Source of the DNA: Methanoregula sp.
Lineage (GTDB): Archaea; Halobacteriota; Methanomicrobia; Methanomicrobiales; Methanospirillaceae
Direction: 5' to 3'
Assembly (NCBI RefSeq): GCF_028712425.1
Contig: NZ_JAQTQD010000009.1
Location: 1 to 64,000, forward strand
Length of the DNA stretch: 64,000 nucleotides
Positions within the stretch are counted from its first letter, which is position 1, and each line of letters begins with the position of its first letter. The notes under the pieces are model-generated. The model did no database searches, had not been told where the DNA came from, and worked only from the letters and a program-made list of their open reading frames with translations. Below, piece after piece: positions 42,190 to 53,636 of this stretch. Both the position numbers and the translations under genes were made by a program.

Positions 42190-43176
42190 TTACGGAAGCA
42201 TCCCGGCGCCGGTCAGGCCGTCATTTTCCTTGAATCCGCACATCAGGTTCATGTTCTGGATCGCCTGGCCGCTTGCCCCTTTGACCAGGTTGTCGATTGC
42301 GGAGCAGGCAACAACCCGCGTCCCCTCGCTCTCGACCATCACGTCGCAGAAGTTGCTGCCCCGGACTGCGGCAAGGATGGGTTTCTGGTACCGGACAAAG
42401 TACTCGTTCTTGTAGAAGTCGCGGTAGAGCTTCTCCACCTCTTTTTGCTCCATTGGCTCGTTTAAGAGAATATGCGCCGTTGTCAGGATACCCCGGTTGA
42501 CGGGGACAAGATGAGGGGTGAAATACACGTTTGCCTTCGAGCCGAGGAACGCCATCTCCTGCTTCATCTCTGCGAGGTGCCGGTGACTCGTCCACTTGTA
42601 GGGCCCGACATTGTCGCCCACGTTGGGATAATGTGTTGTTGCGGAGGGATTGTCGCCCGCCCCGCTCACGCCGGTCTTGGAATCGAAGATTACGGCGTGG
42701 GCAAGCTTTGCCAGGGGCGCTGCGGCAAGCGTTGCGCCAGTCGGGAAGCAGCCGGGGTTCGAGACGAACTTTGCGTTGATGCTGTCCTTCCGGTGGATCT
42801 CGGGGATGCCATACGGGGCCTTGAAAAAGTCGGTGTGGGGGACACCGTACACCTTCTCGAAGACCTCTTTGGGCAGGCGGTAGTCCGCGCTCAGGTCCAC
42901 GACTTTTATGCCGCGGGAGAGGAGTTTGCCGGCATAGGTCATCCCCGCCGTATGCGGGACGGCGAGGAATGCCACGTCGGCGTCAATGGCATCGGTCTCG
43001 GGATTCGTAAACGTGAGATCGGTGAGCCCTTTCAGCTGGGGATGGATCTGGTCAAGAGGTGTTCCTGCCAGCTTGCGTGACGTGACGCAGGTGACTTCTG
43101 CGGCAGAATGGTGGAAAAGGAGCCGGACCAGCTCCCCCCCGGCATACCCGGATGCTCCGACAATCGCAACTTTCAT
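42190..43176 (-). CDS. argC: N-acetyl-gamma-glutamyl-phosphate reductase
   Basis: 328 residues from ATG 43176 ([20 protein letters not shown]). Reduces N-acetylglutamyl phosphate to the semialdehyde with NADPH. The nucleotide loop [10 protein letters not shown] is at residues 5-14 and the catalytic Cys lies in [13 protein letters not shown]; downstream VSGAGDNPS and HRHLAEM are family blocks. The ORF track includes 24 extra upstream residues without support. It is the first gene of argC-argJ-argB on the minus strand. Confidence 0.96.
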   Translation of the reverse strand: MKVAIVGASGYAGGELVRLLFHHSAAEVTCVTSRKLAGTPLDQIHPQLKGLTDLTFTNPETDAIDADVAFLAVPHTAGMTYAGKLLSRGIKVVDLSADYRLPKEVFEKVYGVPHTDFFKAPYGIPEIHRKDSINAKFVSNPGCFPTGATLAAAPLAKLAHAVIFDSKTGVSGAGDNPSATTHYPNVGDNVGPYKWTSHRHLAEMKQEMAFLGSKANVYFTPHLVPVNRGILTTAHILLNEPMEQKEVEKLYRDFYKNEYFVRYQKPILAAVRGSNFCDVMVESEGTRVVACSAIDNLVKGASGQAIQNMNLMCGFKENDGLTGAGMLP

Positions 43177-43256
43177 GCCAGTACTATCCGAACGGCAAAA
43201 CTTAAGGCTTGTTAAAACCGGGGAGGGGGCTGTAAAAAAGATATGCACTGATCGTA

Positions 43257-44165
43257 TCAGGCCGTTTTGTGCATATACAGGTTATAGAGCCGCTGCCCGA
43301 GGAGCCCGATCCTGTCGCGATCCTCGAGCCCCTTGACAAGGTCTTCCGGTAAAGCATCCATACCTTTTGCTGCACCGAGATAGGCCCCGCAGATCATGGC
43401 GATGGTATCGGTGTTGCCGCCGGTGTTGGCGGAGACAGTCAAAAGGTCGGGGGGATGGGTATACCGGCTGATAAGGAAGAACGCGATAGGGAGAGTCTGG
43501 TACACCGAGACATCGTTCCCGATCTTTAAGAGTGCGGTCTCGGTCTCCATCCCGTCCCGCTCCAGGTTGAGGGCGTTGCGGATCTTGCCGCCCAAAACCT
43601 CGTCTTCTGCCAAAGCTTTCTGGACGGCACGCTCCACGGGGTCCGGGGATTCATTGAGGGCATGGTAGAGGAGGGTGACGAACGTGGAGATGGCAGCATG
43701 GGCTGCCGGGTGGGAGTGGGTAATGTTGCAGGCCCGGACCGCCCGCTCACAGGCCTCGTTCATATCCGGGAAACCGAGGGCAAAGGGTATTCCTGCCGCA
43801 AGGCACCCCGAGGTTGTGGACTTGACACCTTTCTGCGGGATATCCTCGTTTGCCATCCGTTCGCAGGCAGCAGAGATGGACCCGTCCGGAAACCGGAGGG
43901 CTCCCCTGAGATAGAGTTCCCTCAGGGCATGTGCGTACCGGTCCTCGGTGAATTTCCGGTCGGCAATGAGCGTCCCGACAAGGATCATCAGCTGAGTGTC
44001 ATCGGTATATTGTCCCGCATTCAGCCCTTCGTTGGGGTGGCCTTTGTACGGGCGGCGGTACCCGTACTGCATTTTGTTCAGGTTGGGGGATGCACTTTCA
44101 TTGGGCATGCCAAGCGCATCGCCGATTGCCGCGCCCAGTACACATCCCTTGAATTTTTTCAGCAT
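43257..44165 (-). CDS. ADP-ribosylglycohydrolase family protein (DraG/ARH type)
   Basis: 302 residues from ATG 44165 ([20 protein letters not shown]). All-helical ARH fold; the dinuclear metal ligands are visible in [14 protein letters not shown] near residue 70, and [17 protein letters not shown] near residue 250. The family removes ADP-ribose from proteins or related substrates; in nitrogen-fixing organisms DraG reactivates nitrogenase reductase, but no nif genes or DraT partner are in this window, so the substrate is open. It is divergent from acs with about 165 bp between starts. Confidence 0.9.
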   Translation of the reverse strand: MLKKFKGCVLGAAIGDALGMPNESASPNLNKMQYGYRRPYKGHPNEGLNAGQYTDDTQLMILVGTLIADRKFTEDRYAHALRELYLRGALRFPDGSISAACERMANEDIPQKGVKSTTSGCLAAGIPFALGFPDMNEACERAVRACNITHSHPAAHAAISTFVTLLYHALNESPDPVERAVQKALAEDEVLGGKIRNALNLERDGMETETALLKIGNDVSVYQTLPIAFFLISRYTHPPDLLTVSANTGGNTDTIAMICGAYLGAAKGMDALPEDLVKGLEDRDRIGLLGQRLYNLYMHKTA

Positions 44166-44280
44166 CGATCTTATATTGAAAAATCCGGATAGATAACCCT
44201 TCTTATACTCGCGCCAGCGGTCTTCTTTTCGAAATCCGGGATTTCGGTAAATCGGCTTTCGTCGAACAAACATTCGACAA

Positions 44281-44290
44281 GATATAAATA
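44281..44290 (+). promoter_or_regulatory. TATA box of acs
   Basis: GATATAAATA lies about 45 nt before the acs ATG; transcription would start near 44310, leaving a short leader with the ribosome binding site AGGTGG (44321-44326). Confidence 0.5.
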
Positions 44291-44329
44291 GGATGTTAGT
44301 CATGATTAATAATGTAAAATAGGTGGCAC

Positions 44330-46222
<1,893 letters not shown>

Positions 46223-46272
46223 AAACACGTATGCACTGAAGGTCGGACAACTCGCAATAAAGGAGGTCATCT

Positions 46273-46857
46273 ATGTCAAATGAAGTAGTAACACAGGTCA
46301 AAAACCTTGATATCACGGCAAACCCGGCACCCCTCGGGCTCCTGGGTTTTGGCATGACAACCGTGCTTTTGAACCTGCACAATGCCGGGTTCTTCGCGTT
46401 GGGATCCATGATCCTCGCGATGGGCATCTTCTACGGGGGGCTGGCACAGATCATCGCGGGTATCGAGGAGTGGAAAAAGAACAACACATTCGGCGCAACA
46501 GCCTTCACATCATACGGGCTGTTCTGGATGACACTCGTCGCCCTCCTCATCCTGCCGAAGATGGGGCTTGCCGAGGCCACTTCGAAAAGTGCGATGGCGG
46601 CATACCTCTTCATGTGGGGGCTTTTCACTGCCGTCATGTTCATTGGTACGCTCAGGGCCAACCGGGCTTTGCAGGCAGTCTTCGCAACACTTGCGATCCT
46701 GTTCTTCCTGCTCGCGCTTGGCGATGCAACGGGGAGCGAGACCATCACAAGGATCGCCGGGTACGAGGGCATCCTCTGCGGGTTCCTGGCAATCTACGCC
46801 GGCCTTGCGCAGGTGCTCAACGAGATGTACAAGAAAACCGTTGCCCCGCTCGGGTAA
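46273..46857 (+). CDS. Acetate transporter family (GPR1/FUN34/YaaH, SatP-like)
   Basis: 194 residues with six transmembrane helices and the family signature [18 protein letters not shown] at residues 16-33. Family members move acetate or succinate, probably with protons. A very strong ribosome binding site (AAAGGAGGT) precedes the ATG. It lies 50 nt downstream of acs in the same direction, and the pair is almost certainly co-transcribed: uptake followed by activation. The predicted topology and the short hydrophilic C-terminus ([10 protein letters not shown]) are ordinary for the family. Confidence 0.92.
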   Translation: MSNEVVTQVKNLDITANPAPLGLLGFGMTTVLLNLHNAGFFALGSMILAMGIFYGGLAQIIAGIEEWKKNNTFGATAFTSYGLFWMTLVALLILPKMGLAEATSKSAMAAYLFMWGLFTAVMFIGTLRANRALQAVFATLAILFFLLALGDATGSETITRIAGYEGILCGFLAIYAGLAQVLNEMYKKTVAPLG

Positions 46858-46934
46858 CACTGCCCCATTTCTTTTCCCTTTTATTATCCGCTAAAAACCA
46901 GTAAGCCACAATTGACCGGGCCGGAATTTGAAAG

Positions 46935-48044
46935 TTAGTCCTGTCCCTGCTGGCGGACCTTCTTCCGCTGGGCGATACGGTACCCGCAGATCACCTGGAT
47001 CGAGTCCCCGAACTCCCGGTCAAGCGCCGGGTCACCGGAATCCACCAGCAACTCGGGAATGTCCTGCAGCTTGTGCGGTGTTGCGACAACAATGACATGC
47101 CCGACCCCCGCCCGCCGCACGATCGCGGGGCTGATCTGCTGGTTGCCCCTGCCCAGGATGAATCCCTGTGCACCGATGGGGCTGATGATGATCCGCACGT
47201 CCTTCTCGCGTTCTGTCAGGCGGAGGAGGACCTGCTCATCAGCATCAGATACAATGAGCCTCCCGTTCCTGACCACATCAACACCAAGCAGGGTCTTTTG
47301 ATGCCCCAGGTAGCGCACGATCGCATCCGTTGTTGTCCCTGCCCCGATGATGTAGAGAGCCCCCGGCAGCATCACCTCCTGCATGAACTGGGCGATCTCC
47401 CTTTTTGTCCGTTCCTCGTCCGGCTGCTCGTACACCTGTTTTGAGACCGCGACCATCCCGCGGATCACGGGAGTCCGGGCAATTCCGAACAGCCGTGTGT
47501 CCAGCGTCCCTGCCCGGTACGCCTCTTCGTCAACGTCCATGACCTCGGAATCCCGCAGGGCAGCCTTGTCAAGTCCTGCAACGAGTTCCGCGGCAGCGTC
47601 GGGATTTACGGCAAAGACCCCGGAGTACATCTTCACTCCCGCCGGGATGCCGAGCATCGGTACATCCCGACCGGCAACCGAGAAGATATCGCGGGCTGTG
47701 CCGTCGCCCCCGCAGAAGAGGATGAGATCGACCCCGGTTTTCAGGAATGCTTTTGCAGCGGCCCGGGTATCATCAGATGTTGTGTCACTCCCCGGCGTGT
47801 ACACTATTTCGTAATTCTCCAGGCCCGAGGCAGTAAGGACGGCCTCTCCCATAGCCCCGGCACAGGTTAGAAAAGCGAGATCTTTTTTCCCGTGTAATTG
47901 TTCAAGTGCCCGCTGTGCCCGCTCCCCGGCATGCGGTACGGCCCCGCGCCGCTTTGCCTCCTCCACGTTCCCGTCGGTGCCCTTCAGCCCCACCGACCCG
48001 CCCATCCCGGCAACCGGGTTGACGATGAAGCCGATCCGTTTCAT
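46935..48044 (-). CDS. ATP-NAD kinase / AcoX family protein
   Basis: 369 residues. The N-terminus IGFIVNPVAGMGGSVGLKGT and FCGGDGTARDIFSVAG are diagnostic of the NAD kinase-like (AcoX) subfamily, which is longer than classical NAD kinase. It is expected to phosphorylate NAD or a related substrate; the exact activity is unproven. The middle (GIPAGVKMYSGVFAVNPDAA) and the C-terminal ILGRGNQQISPAIVRRAG are also typical. It lies 23 nt downstream of trpB2 on the same strand, so co-transcription is likely though no pathway link is obvious. Confidence 0.88.
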   Translation of the reverse strand: MKRIGFIVNPVAGMGGSVGLKGTDGNVEEAKRRGAVPHAGERAQRALEQLHGKKDLAFLTCAGAMGEAVLTASGLENYEIVYTPGSDTTSDDTRAAAKAFLKTGVDLILFCGGDGTARDIFSVAGRDVPMLGIPAGVKMYSGVFAVNPDAAAELVAGLDKAALRDSEVMDVDEEAYRAGTLDTRLFGIARTPVIRGMVAVSKQVYEQPDEERTKREIAQFMQEVMLPGALYIIGAGTTTDAIVRYLGHQKTLLGVDVVRNGRLIVSDADEQVLLRLTEREKDVRIIISPIGAQGFILGRGNQQISPAIVRRAGVGHVIVVATPHKLQDIPELLVDSGDPALDREFGDSIQVICGYRIAQRKKVRQQGQD

Positions 48045-48067
48045 GAAAAAAGGTGATGGTCCCGGGA

Positions 48068-49426
48068 TTATTGAATCTTGGGGATCCGGCCGATAGCCTC
48101 TTTGATCAATTCGTCCGGGTACTCGTAGTCTACCAGCTGGCCGGCATAGTATGCATCGTAAGCCGACATATCGAAGTTGCCATGCCCGGAGCAGTTGAAG
48201 AGGATGGTCTTCTCCTCACCGGTCTTTTTACACTTGATAGCCTCATCGATGGCACACCTCACTGCATGGGAGGTCTCCGGTGCAACGATGATCCCTTCGG
48301 TACGCGAGAATATCTGACCTGCCTCGAACGCCTCGCTCTGGTGGCAGGAGATCGCCCGCATCACGCCATCGTGTACCAGGCGGGATACAATCGGGGAATC
48401 TCCATGATAGCGAAGGCCCCCGGCATGGATAGACGGCGGTACGAAGTCATGGCCGAGCGTGAACATCTTCAGGAGCGGTGTTAAACCTGCAACATCACCG
48501 AAGTCATACATAAACGCGCCTTTTGTCAGTGTCGGGCATGATGCTGGTTCGACCCCGATGATGTCGACGTCCTTGTGCTTCCCGGTCATCTTGTCGCCCG
48601 CGAACGGGAAGCCGATACCGCCGAAGTTCGATCCGCCGCCAACGCAGCCGATAACGACATCGGGATAGTCATCCACCATCGCGAGCTGTTCGCGGCACTC
48701 CTGCCCGATGATCGTCTGGTGGAGGCAGACATGGTTCAGCACCGACCCGAGCGCGTAGTTGGTGTTGTCGTGGGTTGCCGCGTCCTCGACCGCCTCGGAG
48801 ATCGCGATGCCCAGGGCACCGGGAGTCTCGGGATCCTTTTCAAGCACTGCTTTGCCGGAGTTTGTCTTCATGCTCGGGCTCGGGATGCACTCCGCTCCCC
48901 AGACCTGCATCATGGACTTGCGGTAAGGCTTCTGGGTGTAGCTCGACCTGACCATGTAGACCGTGCACTCGAGATCGTAGAGCATCGTGGCGAAAGCCAA
49001 AGCGGAACCCCATTGCCCTGCACCGGTCTCGGTCGCAATCCGCTCAATCCCGGCCTTCATGTTATAGTAGGCCTGCGGCACCGAGGTGTTGGTCTTGTGG
49101 CTCCCGGCCGGGCTGACCCCTTCCCACTTGTAATAGATCTTTGCCGGGGTCTTGAGATACTTCTCCAGCCGGAAGGCCCGGTACAGGGGACTTGGCCTCC
49201 AGAGCCGGAGCACGTCCTGCACCTCTCCCGGAATATCGATATACCGGTCTGTACTCACTTCCTGTTTGATCAGTTCCATCGGGAAGATCGCTTTCAGGTC
49301 ATCGGGTCCAACCGGCTTATGCGTGGCCGGGTGGAGCGGCGGGTCGAGGGGAGTGGGCAGGTCCGCCTGGACATTGTACCACCGTCTGGGCATCTGCTCT
49401 TCATCGAGCAGTATCTTTGTCTGCAT
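48068..49426 (-). CDS. Tryptophan synthase beta-like, TrpB2 type
   Basis: 452 residues from ATG 49426 ([20 protein letters not shown]). A PLP enzyme that joins indole and serine. It is the longer TrpB2 form: [18 protein letters not shown] carries the PLP lysine, [15 protein letters not shown] is the phosphate loop, and the N-terminal extension [18 protein letters not shown] is TrpB2-specific. There is no trpA or other trp gene adjacent, in keeping with the usual stand-alone genomic position of trpB2, where it may salvage indole. The NAD-kinase-like gene follows after 23 nt. Confidence 0.93.
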   Translation of the reverse strand: MQTKILLDEEQMPRRWYNVQADLPTPLDPPLHPATHKPVGPDDLKAIFPMELIKQEVSTDRYIDIPGEVQDVLRLWRPSPLYRAFRLEKYLKTPAKIYYKWEGVSPAGSHKTNTSVPQAYYNMKAGIERIATETGAGQWGSALAFATMLYDLECTVYMVRSSYTQKPYRKSMMQVWGAECIPSPSMKTNSGKAVLEKDPETPGALGIAISEAVEDAATHDNTNYALGSVLNHVCLHQTIIGQECREQLAMVDDYPDVVIGCVGGGSNFGGIGFPFAGDKMTGKHKDVDIIGVEPASCPTLTKGAFMYDFGDVAGLTPLLKMFTLGHDFVPPSIHAGGLRYHGDSPIVSRLVHDGVMRAISCHQSEAFEAGQIFSRTEGIIVAPETSHAVRCAIDEAIKCKKTGEEKTILFNCSGHGNFDMSAYDAYYAGQLVDYEYPDELIKEAIGRIPKIQ

Positions 49427-49865
49427 AGTACAGTGGTTGTCGTGTACAAATATATACATTATGGTACAATTTTGTTTATTGGAGCATTATTAAGTGCGAT
49501 GGGGTTCGGGAGCTTGAATTGTAACCAGGGAGATTTTTCTTCTTTGTGTTAGAAATATATAACATTGGGAGAAAATGTTAGAAGTGTACAACAATTTCCT
49601 CAGAAAACGCGGTCGGGAATTCCATTCACTGACGGAATTAAAAAAAATCCACCGGAAAAGAGTTATGGAGATCACACTAACGGTAATACCACGTTCTTCC
49701 TGCTCTTGCAGATCGCCTGTTCAGGCAGGTGCCTGCGAGCGGAATAATTCAGGAGCATCCGGGAAACAGATCAAAAAGCATATCTCTGTCAACATTGAAG
49801 TGTTGACGGAAATATTTCAAGGATTATAGTTAAACCATTCTTAGCACAAACAGTACAGGTGAAGC
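49427..49865. other. Intergenic region upstream of the export operon
   Basis: 439 bp with no supported gene; the small ORFs in the track have poor composition and no ribosome binding sites. AT-rich sequence at 49430-49490 probably carries the trpB2 promoter. A perfect palindrome lies at 49788-49807, and ACAGGTGAAGC at the end is the ribosome binding site of the next gene. Confidence 0.5.
49788..49807. promoter_or_regulatory. Palindrome GTCAACA-n6-TGTTGAC
   Basis: Perfect 7-bp arms around a 6-nt centre, 59 nt before the Yip1 gene, shaped like an operator for a dimeric regulator. A role as hairpin in the leader is the alternative. Confidence 0.4.
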
Positions 49866-50534
49866 ATGACACATTCTATTATTGACATCCTCTTCCGACC
49901 CGGCCAGTTCTTTTCGGGTCTTGATATAGAAAAAGAGCGTATGACCCTGCCGCTGCTCATCCTCCTTGCCGGGGGCATTACCGCCGCGGCGTACGGGTAC
50001 CTGATTGGCGGGGTAACTGCGCAGATGATGGGGGGCGCCATGGCCGGGCTTGACACGATTGTCCTTTTGTCATCCGTAATCGGTGCATTCCTCGGAGTCT
50101 TCATCTTCTGGATCATCTGGGCTGCTCTCATGTTTGGCATATCCATGGTATTCAAGGGATCCGGCAGTTTTTCCGGTACCTTAATGGTCATCGGGTACGG
50201 CTACCTCCCCCAGGTTATCGGCACCGTCATTACCCTCATAGCAGCAATCGAGTACGTGCCGAAGATCGTTGTCCCGAAGATTACCTCCGCCATGATGCAG
50301 GACCCGGCGGCAGTGCAACAGGTAACAGCATCACTCATGAAAGACCCGGCCATGGTGGAGCTGACCCAGATCTCAGCCCTTGTCACCATTGTCTTCCTCC
50401 TCTGGAGCGCGAACATCTGGATCTTCGGCATCCAGAACGCACGAAAACTGGCGGTACGGGACGCCGCCATCTGCGTTGGCATTCCGGTCATTGCCTGGAT
50501 CTTCTACATGATTTATACGCTTGGAGTATCGTAA
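49866..50534 (+). CDS. Yip1-domain integral membrane protein
   Basis: 222 residues with five to six hydrophobic segments and the family start IIDILFRPGQFFSGLDIEKE, typical of archaeal Yip1-domain proteins. The family's role is unclear; in methanogens it often accompanies ABC exporters and COG1361 proteins. The gene abuts the next one with no gap (TAA followed directly by ATG), and the following two junctions overlap, so it is the first gene of a four-gene operon. A long loop between segments three and four (KITSAMMQDPAAVQQVTASL) is amphipathic and may face the cytoplasm. Confidence 0.85.
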   Translation: MTHSIIDILFRPGQFFSGLDIEKERMTLPLLILLAGGITAAAYGYLIGGVTAQMMGGAMAGLDTIVLLSSVIGAFLGVFIFWIIWAALMFGISMVFKGSGSFSGTLMVIGYGYLPQVIGTVITLIAAIEYVPKIVVPKITSAMMQDPAAVQQVTASLMKDPAMVELTQISALVTIVFLLWSANIWIFGIQNARKLAVRDAAICVGIPVIAWIFYMIYTLGVS

Positions 50535-51716
50535 ATGAGAATCAGCCAGATCATCACCTCACTCTTTGTCGCCCTGCTGGTAAGCCTGGCAGTCGGTGTT
50601 GCCAGCGGAGCGTACACGAATATCAACGAAGACCCGGTCTCCGGAACCTACTACACCGGAAAGGTCTATGTTGCCGAGACGGTCTTCGAACCCGGGACCT
50701 TTTTTACCGGGGATAAAGGGACTGTAACCTACAAGATCACCAACGGCAACGCCAACACCAGCATCAAGCTGAACCACGCGATCTTCCGGGACAGCACCTT
50801 CTCCCTGCTGAGCGGCAACTACGATACTACCTCAACACTCGGCCCGCTCCAGACCCGGCCGTTCACCTTCTCCATCGTGGCTAATGGGGCTGCGGGAGAT
50901 TACTATCCGACCTTTTCCGTCAGCCTGTACGATTCCGACCTCAATCATAAGACGCTGCTCCAGATCGACAACACGCCCCTTGAACTGACGGTTGTCGACA
51001 AGCCCGATGCCTTCACGCAGGGGAAGAAGAAGACAATCGATCTGCAGGTGGCAAACCCGCGGAAGAACAATGTGAGAAATGTCATCCTCACTGCAACCGG
51101 TGCCGGTATAACGGCAAACCCTGAACGGATATTTATCGGCGACCTTGCAGCTGCGGCAAAAATCCCGGTCAATGTCTCCATCACCCCGGACCAGGAGACC
51201 ACGCTCATCCTCCACCTGACCTACAACAACGGCGACAACCCCCATGACGTGACCCTGGAGATCCCCATCACGTTCGGGCATGACAAGAAACAGGCAGACC
51301 CGGTCATGAGCAACATCCAGGTGACGCCGGAGGGGATGAGCTACCGGGTAACGGGTGACGTGACCAATGCAGGGCTCGAGACGGCAAATGCCGTCATGGT
51401 GACTGCCCTCCCACCGGCGATCCCTGAAGACCCGTACAAGACCTATGTTGTCCAGGCGCTCAAGCCGGACGATTTCGGGAGCTTCGAGATCACGTTCTCG
51501 ACCGATGGCACCGTTGAAAGCGTCCCTGTCCAGATCTCGTTCAAGGACAACGACGGGAACATCTACACCTCGGTCCAGGACATCACTGTTCCCAACGGCA
51601 GGCTCGCCGCCGTGAAGGACAACGGCCCGCCGCTCGTCCCCATCATCGCAGCACTTGTCGTCGTCGCAATCTTTGTCGGCGGATGGTACTTCTACCTCAG
51701 GAAGAAGAAACAGTGA
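50535..51716 (+). CDS. COG1361-type extracytoplasmic protein with C-terminal anchor
   Basis: 393 residues: signal peptide (SLFVALLVSLAVGVASGAY), three or four Ig-like beta domains (about 35-350; VTYKITNGNANTSIKLNHAI, RVTGDVTNAGLETANAVMV) and one transmembrane helix at the end (VPIIAALVVVAIFVGGWYFY) with a Lys/Arg tail. This is the archaeal COG1361 S-layer-related plan. Between Yip1 and an ABC ATPase/MacB-like permease it occupies the place that MacA-type adaptors have in bacteria, so an adaptor or substrate-capture role is a reasonable inference. Its TGA overlaps the GTG of the next gene. Confidence 0.85.
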   Translation: MRISQIITSLFVALLVSLAVGVASGAYTNINEDPVSGTYYTGKVYVAETVFEPGTFFTGDKGTVTYKITNGNANTSIKLNHAIFRDSTFSLLSGNYDTTSTLGPLQTRPFTFSIVANGAAGDYYPTFSVSLYDSDLNHKTLLQIDNTPLELTVVDKPDAFTQGKKKTIDLQVANPRKNNVRNVILTATGAGITANPERIFIGDLAAAAKIPVNVSITPDQETTLILHLTYNNGDNPHDVTLEIPITFGHDKKQADPVMSNIQVTPEGMSYRVTGDVTNAGLETANAVMVTALPPAIPEDPYKTYVVQALKPDDFGSFEITFSTDGTVESVPVQISFKDNDGNIYTSVQDITVPNGRLAAVKDNGPPLVPIIAALVVVAIFVGGWYFYLRKKKQ

Positions 51717-52402
51717 CGACAACAGAAGACGACCAGCCGGTCATGGTCTTCTCGGACGTGGCCAAGGTGTACCCCCTCCCGGCCGGGGACGTCCGGGCAC
51801 TGGACGGTGTCTCGTTCCAGGTGGACCGGGGCGAGTTCATCTCCATCATGGGCCCCTCCGGGTCCGGCAAGTCCACGCTCCTCAACCTCATGGGGTGCCT
51901 TGACACGCCCACGGAAGGGGACATCTGGATCAGCGGCACCCGCATCCGGGACATGGCGGACACGGAACTCACTGCCCTGCGACGGGACCGGATCGGGTTT
52001 ATCTTCCAGTACTTCAACCTCTTCCCGCTCTTAAATATCATCGAGAACGTCACGTTCCCCATGATGCTGAAGAGCGGGAGGGGTGTGGACCCGGAGCGGG
52101 GAAAGGACGTGCTCCGCGCCGTCCAGCTGGATGAGAAACTCTTCACCCACACGCCCACGGAACTCTCCGGCGGCCAGCAGCAGCGCGTGGCCATTGCCCG
52201 GGCGCTCATCAACAACCCCGACATCCTCCTCTGCGATGAACCGACTGGCAACCTCGACTCGAAGACCGGTGCCGGCATCATGGAGCTGATGACCGAACTC
52301 AACCGGAACGGGACAACCATTATCATGGTCACCCATGACCAGAACATCGCCGATTATTCGCGGCGGACCATCCGGATCTCCGACGGGAGGATCGTCTCAT
52401 GA
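51713..52402 (+). CDS. MacB/LolD-type ABC transporter ATPase
   Basis: 229 residues. All ABC motifs are present: Walker A GPSGSGKST, Q-loop FQYFNLFP, signature LSGGQQQR, Walker B ILLCDEPTGNLDSKT, and the H-loop VTHD. The combination DEPTGNLD is typical of the LolD/MacB/FtsE group. The start is GTG 51713, overlapping the previous stop (GTGA); the ORF-track start 30 nt earlier would put part of the preceding anchor into the protein. The permease follows with an ATGA overlap, so ATPase and permease are made in fixed ratio. Confidence 0.94.
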   Translation: MTTTEDDQPVMVFSDVAKVYPLPAGDVRALDGVSFQVDRGEFISIMGPSGSGKSTLLNLMGCLDTPTEGDIWISGTRIRDMADTELTALRRDRIGFIFQYFNLFPLLNIIENVTFPMMLKSGRGVDPERGKDVLRAVQLDEKLFTHTPTELSGGQQQRVAIARALINNPDILLCDEPTGNLDSKTGAGIMELMTELNRNGTTIIMVTHDQNIADYSRRTIRISDGRIVS

Positions 52403-53589
52403 TCTTCTGGGAGATCGCAAAGAGAAACATTCGGATCCACTTCCTCCGGTCAACCCTTGCCATGCTCGGCATCGTGATCGGGGTTGTTGCCATTGCCTCG
52501 ATGGGGATCCTCGGCAACAGCATGGTCTCCATGGTCTCCGACAGCCTCTCATCGGTAGGCGACAGCGTCATCGTGTACCCGTATACCGGAGGAGGCGGGG
52601 GATTCGGTGGGGGAAGCGGGAGCTCCGAAAACCTGAAGATAACCGACCAGCAGTTCCAGCAGATCAAACGGGTGGTTGCACCGGGCGTTGCGATACCGGT
52701 CCACTCTTCTTCGGAACGCATGAAAGTCGGGGTGAGCAAGGACTACATTGTTGCATCCGTGTACGGGGTCGATCCCCAGCACCTCAAGGACCTCAACTTC
52801 GAGCTGACAGCAGGAAGCCTCAGCAATGCCAATTCCGGGTGCCTTGTCGGGTCCGCGTTTGCCAAGGACAACAACATCAAGGTGGGATCGCGGATCTCGA
52901 TGGGGACGGACGGTTCGAAAGGAACGCTCCGCGTCACCGGTATCATCAAGGAACGGGGCATGAGTTTCGATATCAGCACGGACAACGCCGTCATCGCCAC
53001 CCAGGACTGGTTCGAAGGGACCTACAATACCGGGAAATATTATGACCAGATCGTGGTCAAGGTAAAACGCGACCAGGACACCGCCAATGTCAAGACCATC
53101 ATCGAGAAACAGATGAACAAGCGGGACAAGGTCGTGATGGTCATTGACAGCAAGGCAACCCTTGCCACCATCTACGAGACGTTTGGTGCGATCACCTCGT
53201 TCGTCACAGCAATCGGCGGGATCTCGATGATCGTTGCCGGGGTCTCGATCTTCAACATCATGATGATGTCGGTCAACGAGCGGATCAAGGAGATCGGGAT
53301 CATGCGGAGCATCGGCACCCAGAAGAAAGAGGTGATGAGCATGTTCGTGTACGAGGCTGCCATCATCGGGGTCATCGGCAGCGTTGTCGGGGGAATCCTC
53401 AGCCTCATCGCCGGCTACGGCATCAGCGCCCTGATGCTCCAGTCAACGAAATACCTCTGGACCCTCTCGACCGTGTCGTCAATTGCCGGGGGCGTTGGTT
53501 TCGGTATCGTGGTCTGCCTTGCCTGCGGGCTCTACCCGGCATGGCAGGCAGCAAACTTAAACCCCATCGATGCGCTCCGGCACGAGTGA
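52399..53589 (+). CDS. MacB-like ABC transporter permease
   Basis: 396 residues with the MacB/FtsX plan: one N-terminal helix (FLRSTLAMLGIVIGVVAIAS), a large extracytoplasmic MacB-PCD domain (about 45-270), and three C-terminal helices (about 275-390) including NIMMMSVNERIKEIGIMRSI, the usual FtsX-family coupling region. A Gly/Ser-rich stretch (TGGGGGFGGGSGSSEN) lies in the external domain. With the ATPase it forms a mechanotransmission-type exporter; it may export a peptide or lipid or act on envelope proteins. It ends the operon, although the methyltransferase follows 47 nt on. Confidence 0.93.
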   Translation: MIFWEIAKRNIRIHFLRSTLAMLGIVIGVVAIASMGILGNSMVSMVSDSLSSVGDSVIVYPYTGGGGGFGGGSGSSENLKITDQQFQQIKRVVAPGVAIPVHSSSERMKVGVSKDYIVASVYGVDPQHLKDLNFELTAGSLSNANSGCLVGSAFAKDNNIKVGSRISMGTDGSKGTLRVTGIIKERGMSFDISTDNAVIATQDWFEGTYNTGKYYDQIVVKVKRDQDTANVKTIIEKQMNKRDKVVMVIDSKATLATIYETFGAITSFVTAIGGISMIVAGVSIFNIMMMSVNERIKEIGIMRSIGTQKKEVMSMFVYEAAIIGVIGSVVGGILSLIAGYGISALMLQSTKYLWTLSTVSSIAGGVGFGIVVCLACGLYPAWQAANLNPIDALRHE

Positions 53590-53636
53590 GTGGCATCACC
53601 TGAACCTTTTTTTCTTTCGGCACACTACGGTATGCT

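Noticed and set aside
49575-49829. 84-codon ORF between trpB2 and the export operon
   Set aside because: No ribosome binding site, mixed composition, and it runs across the palindrome.
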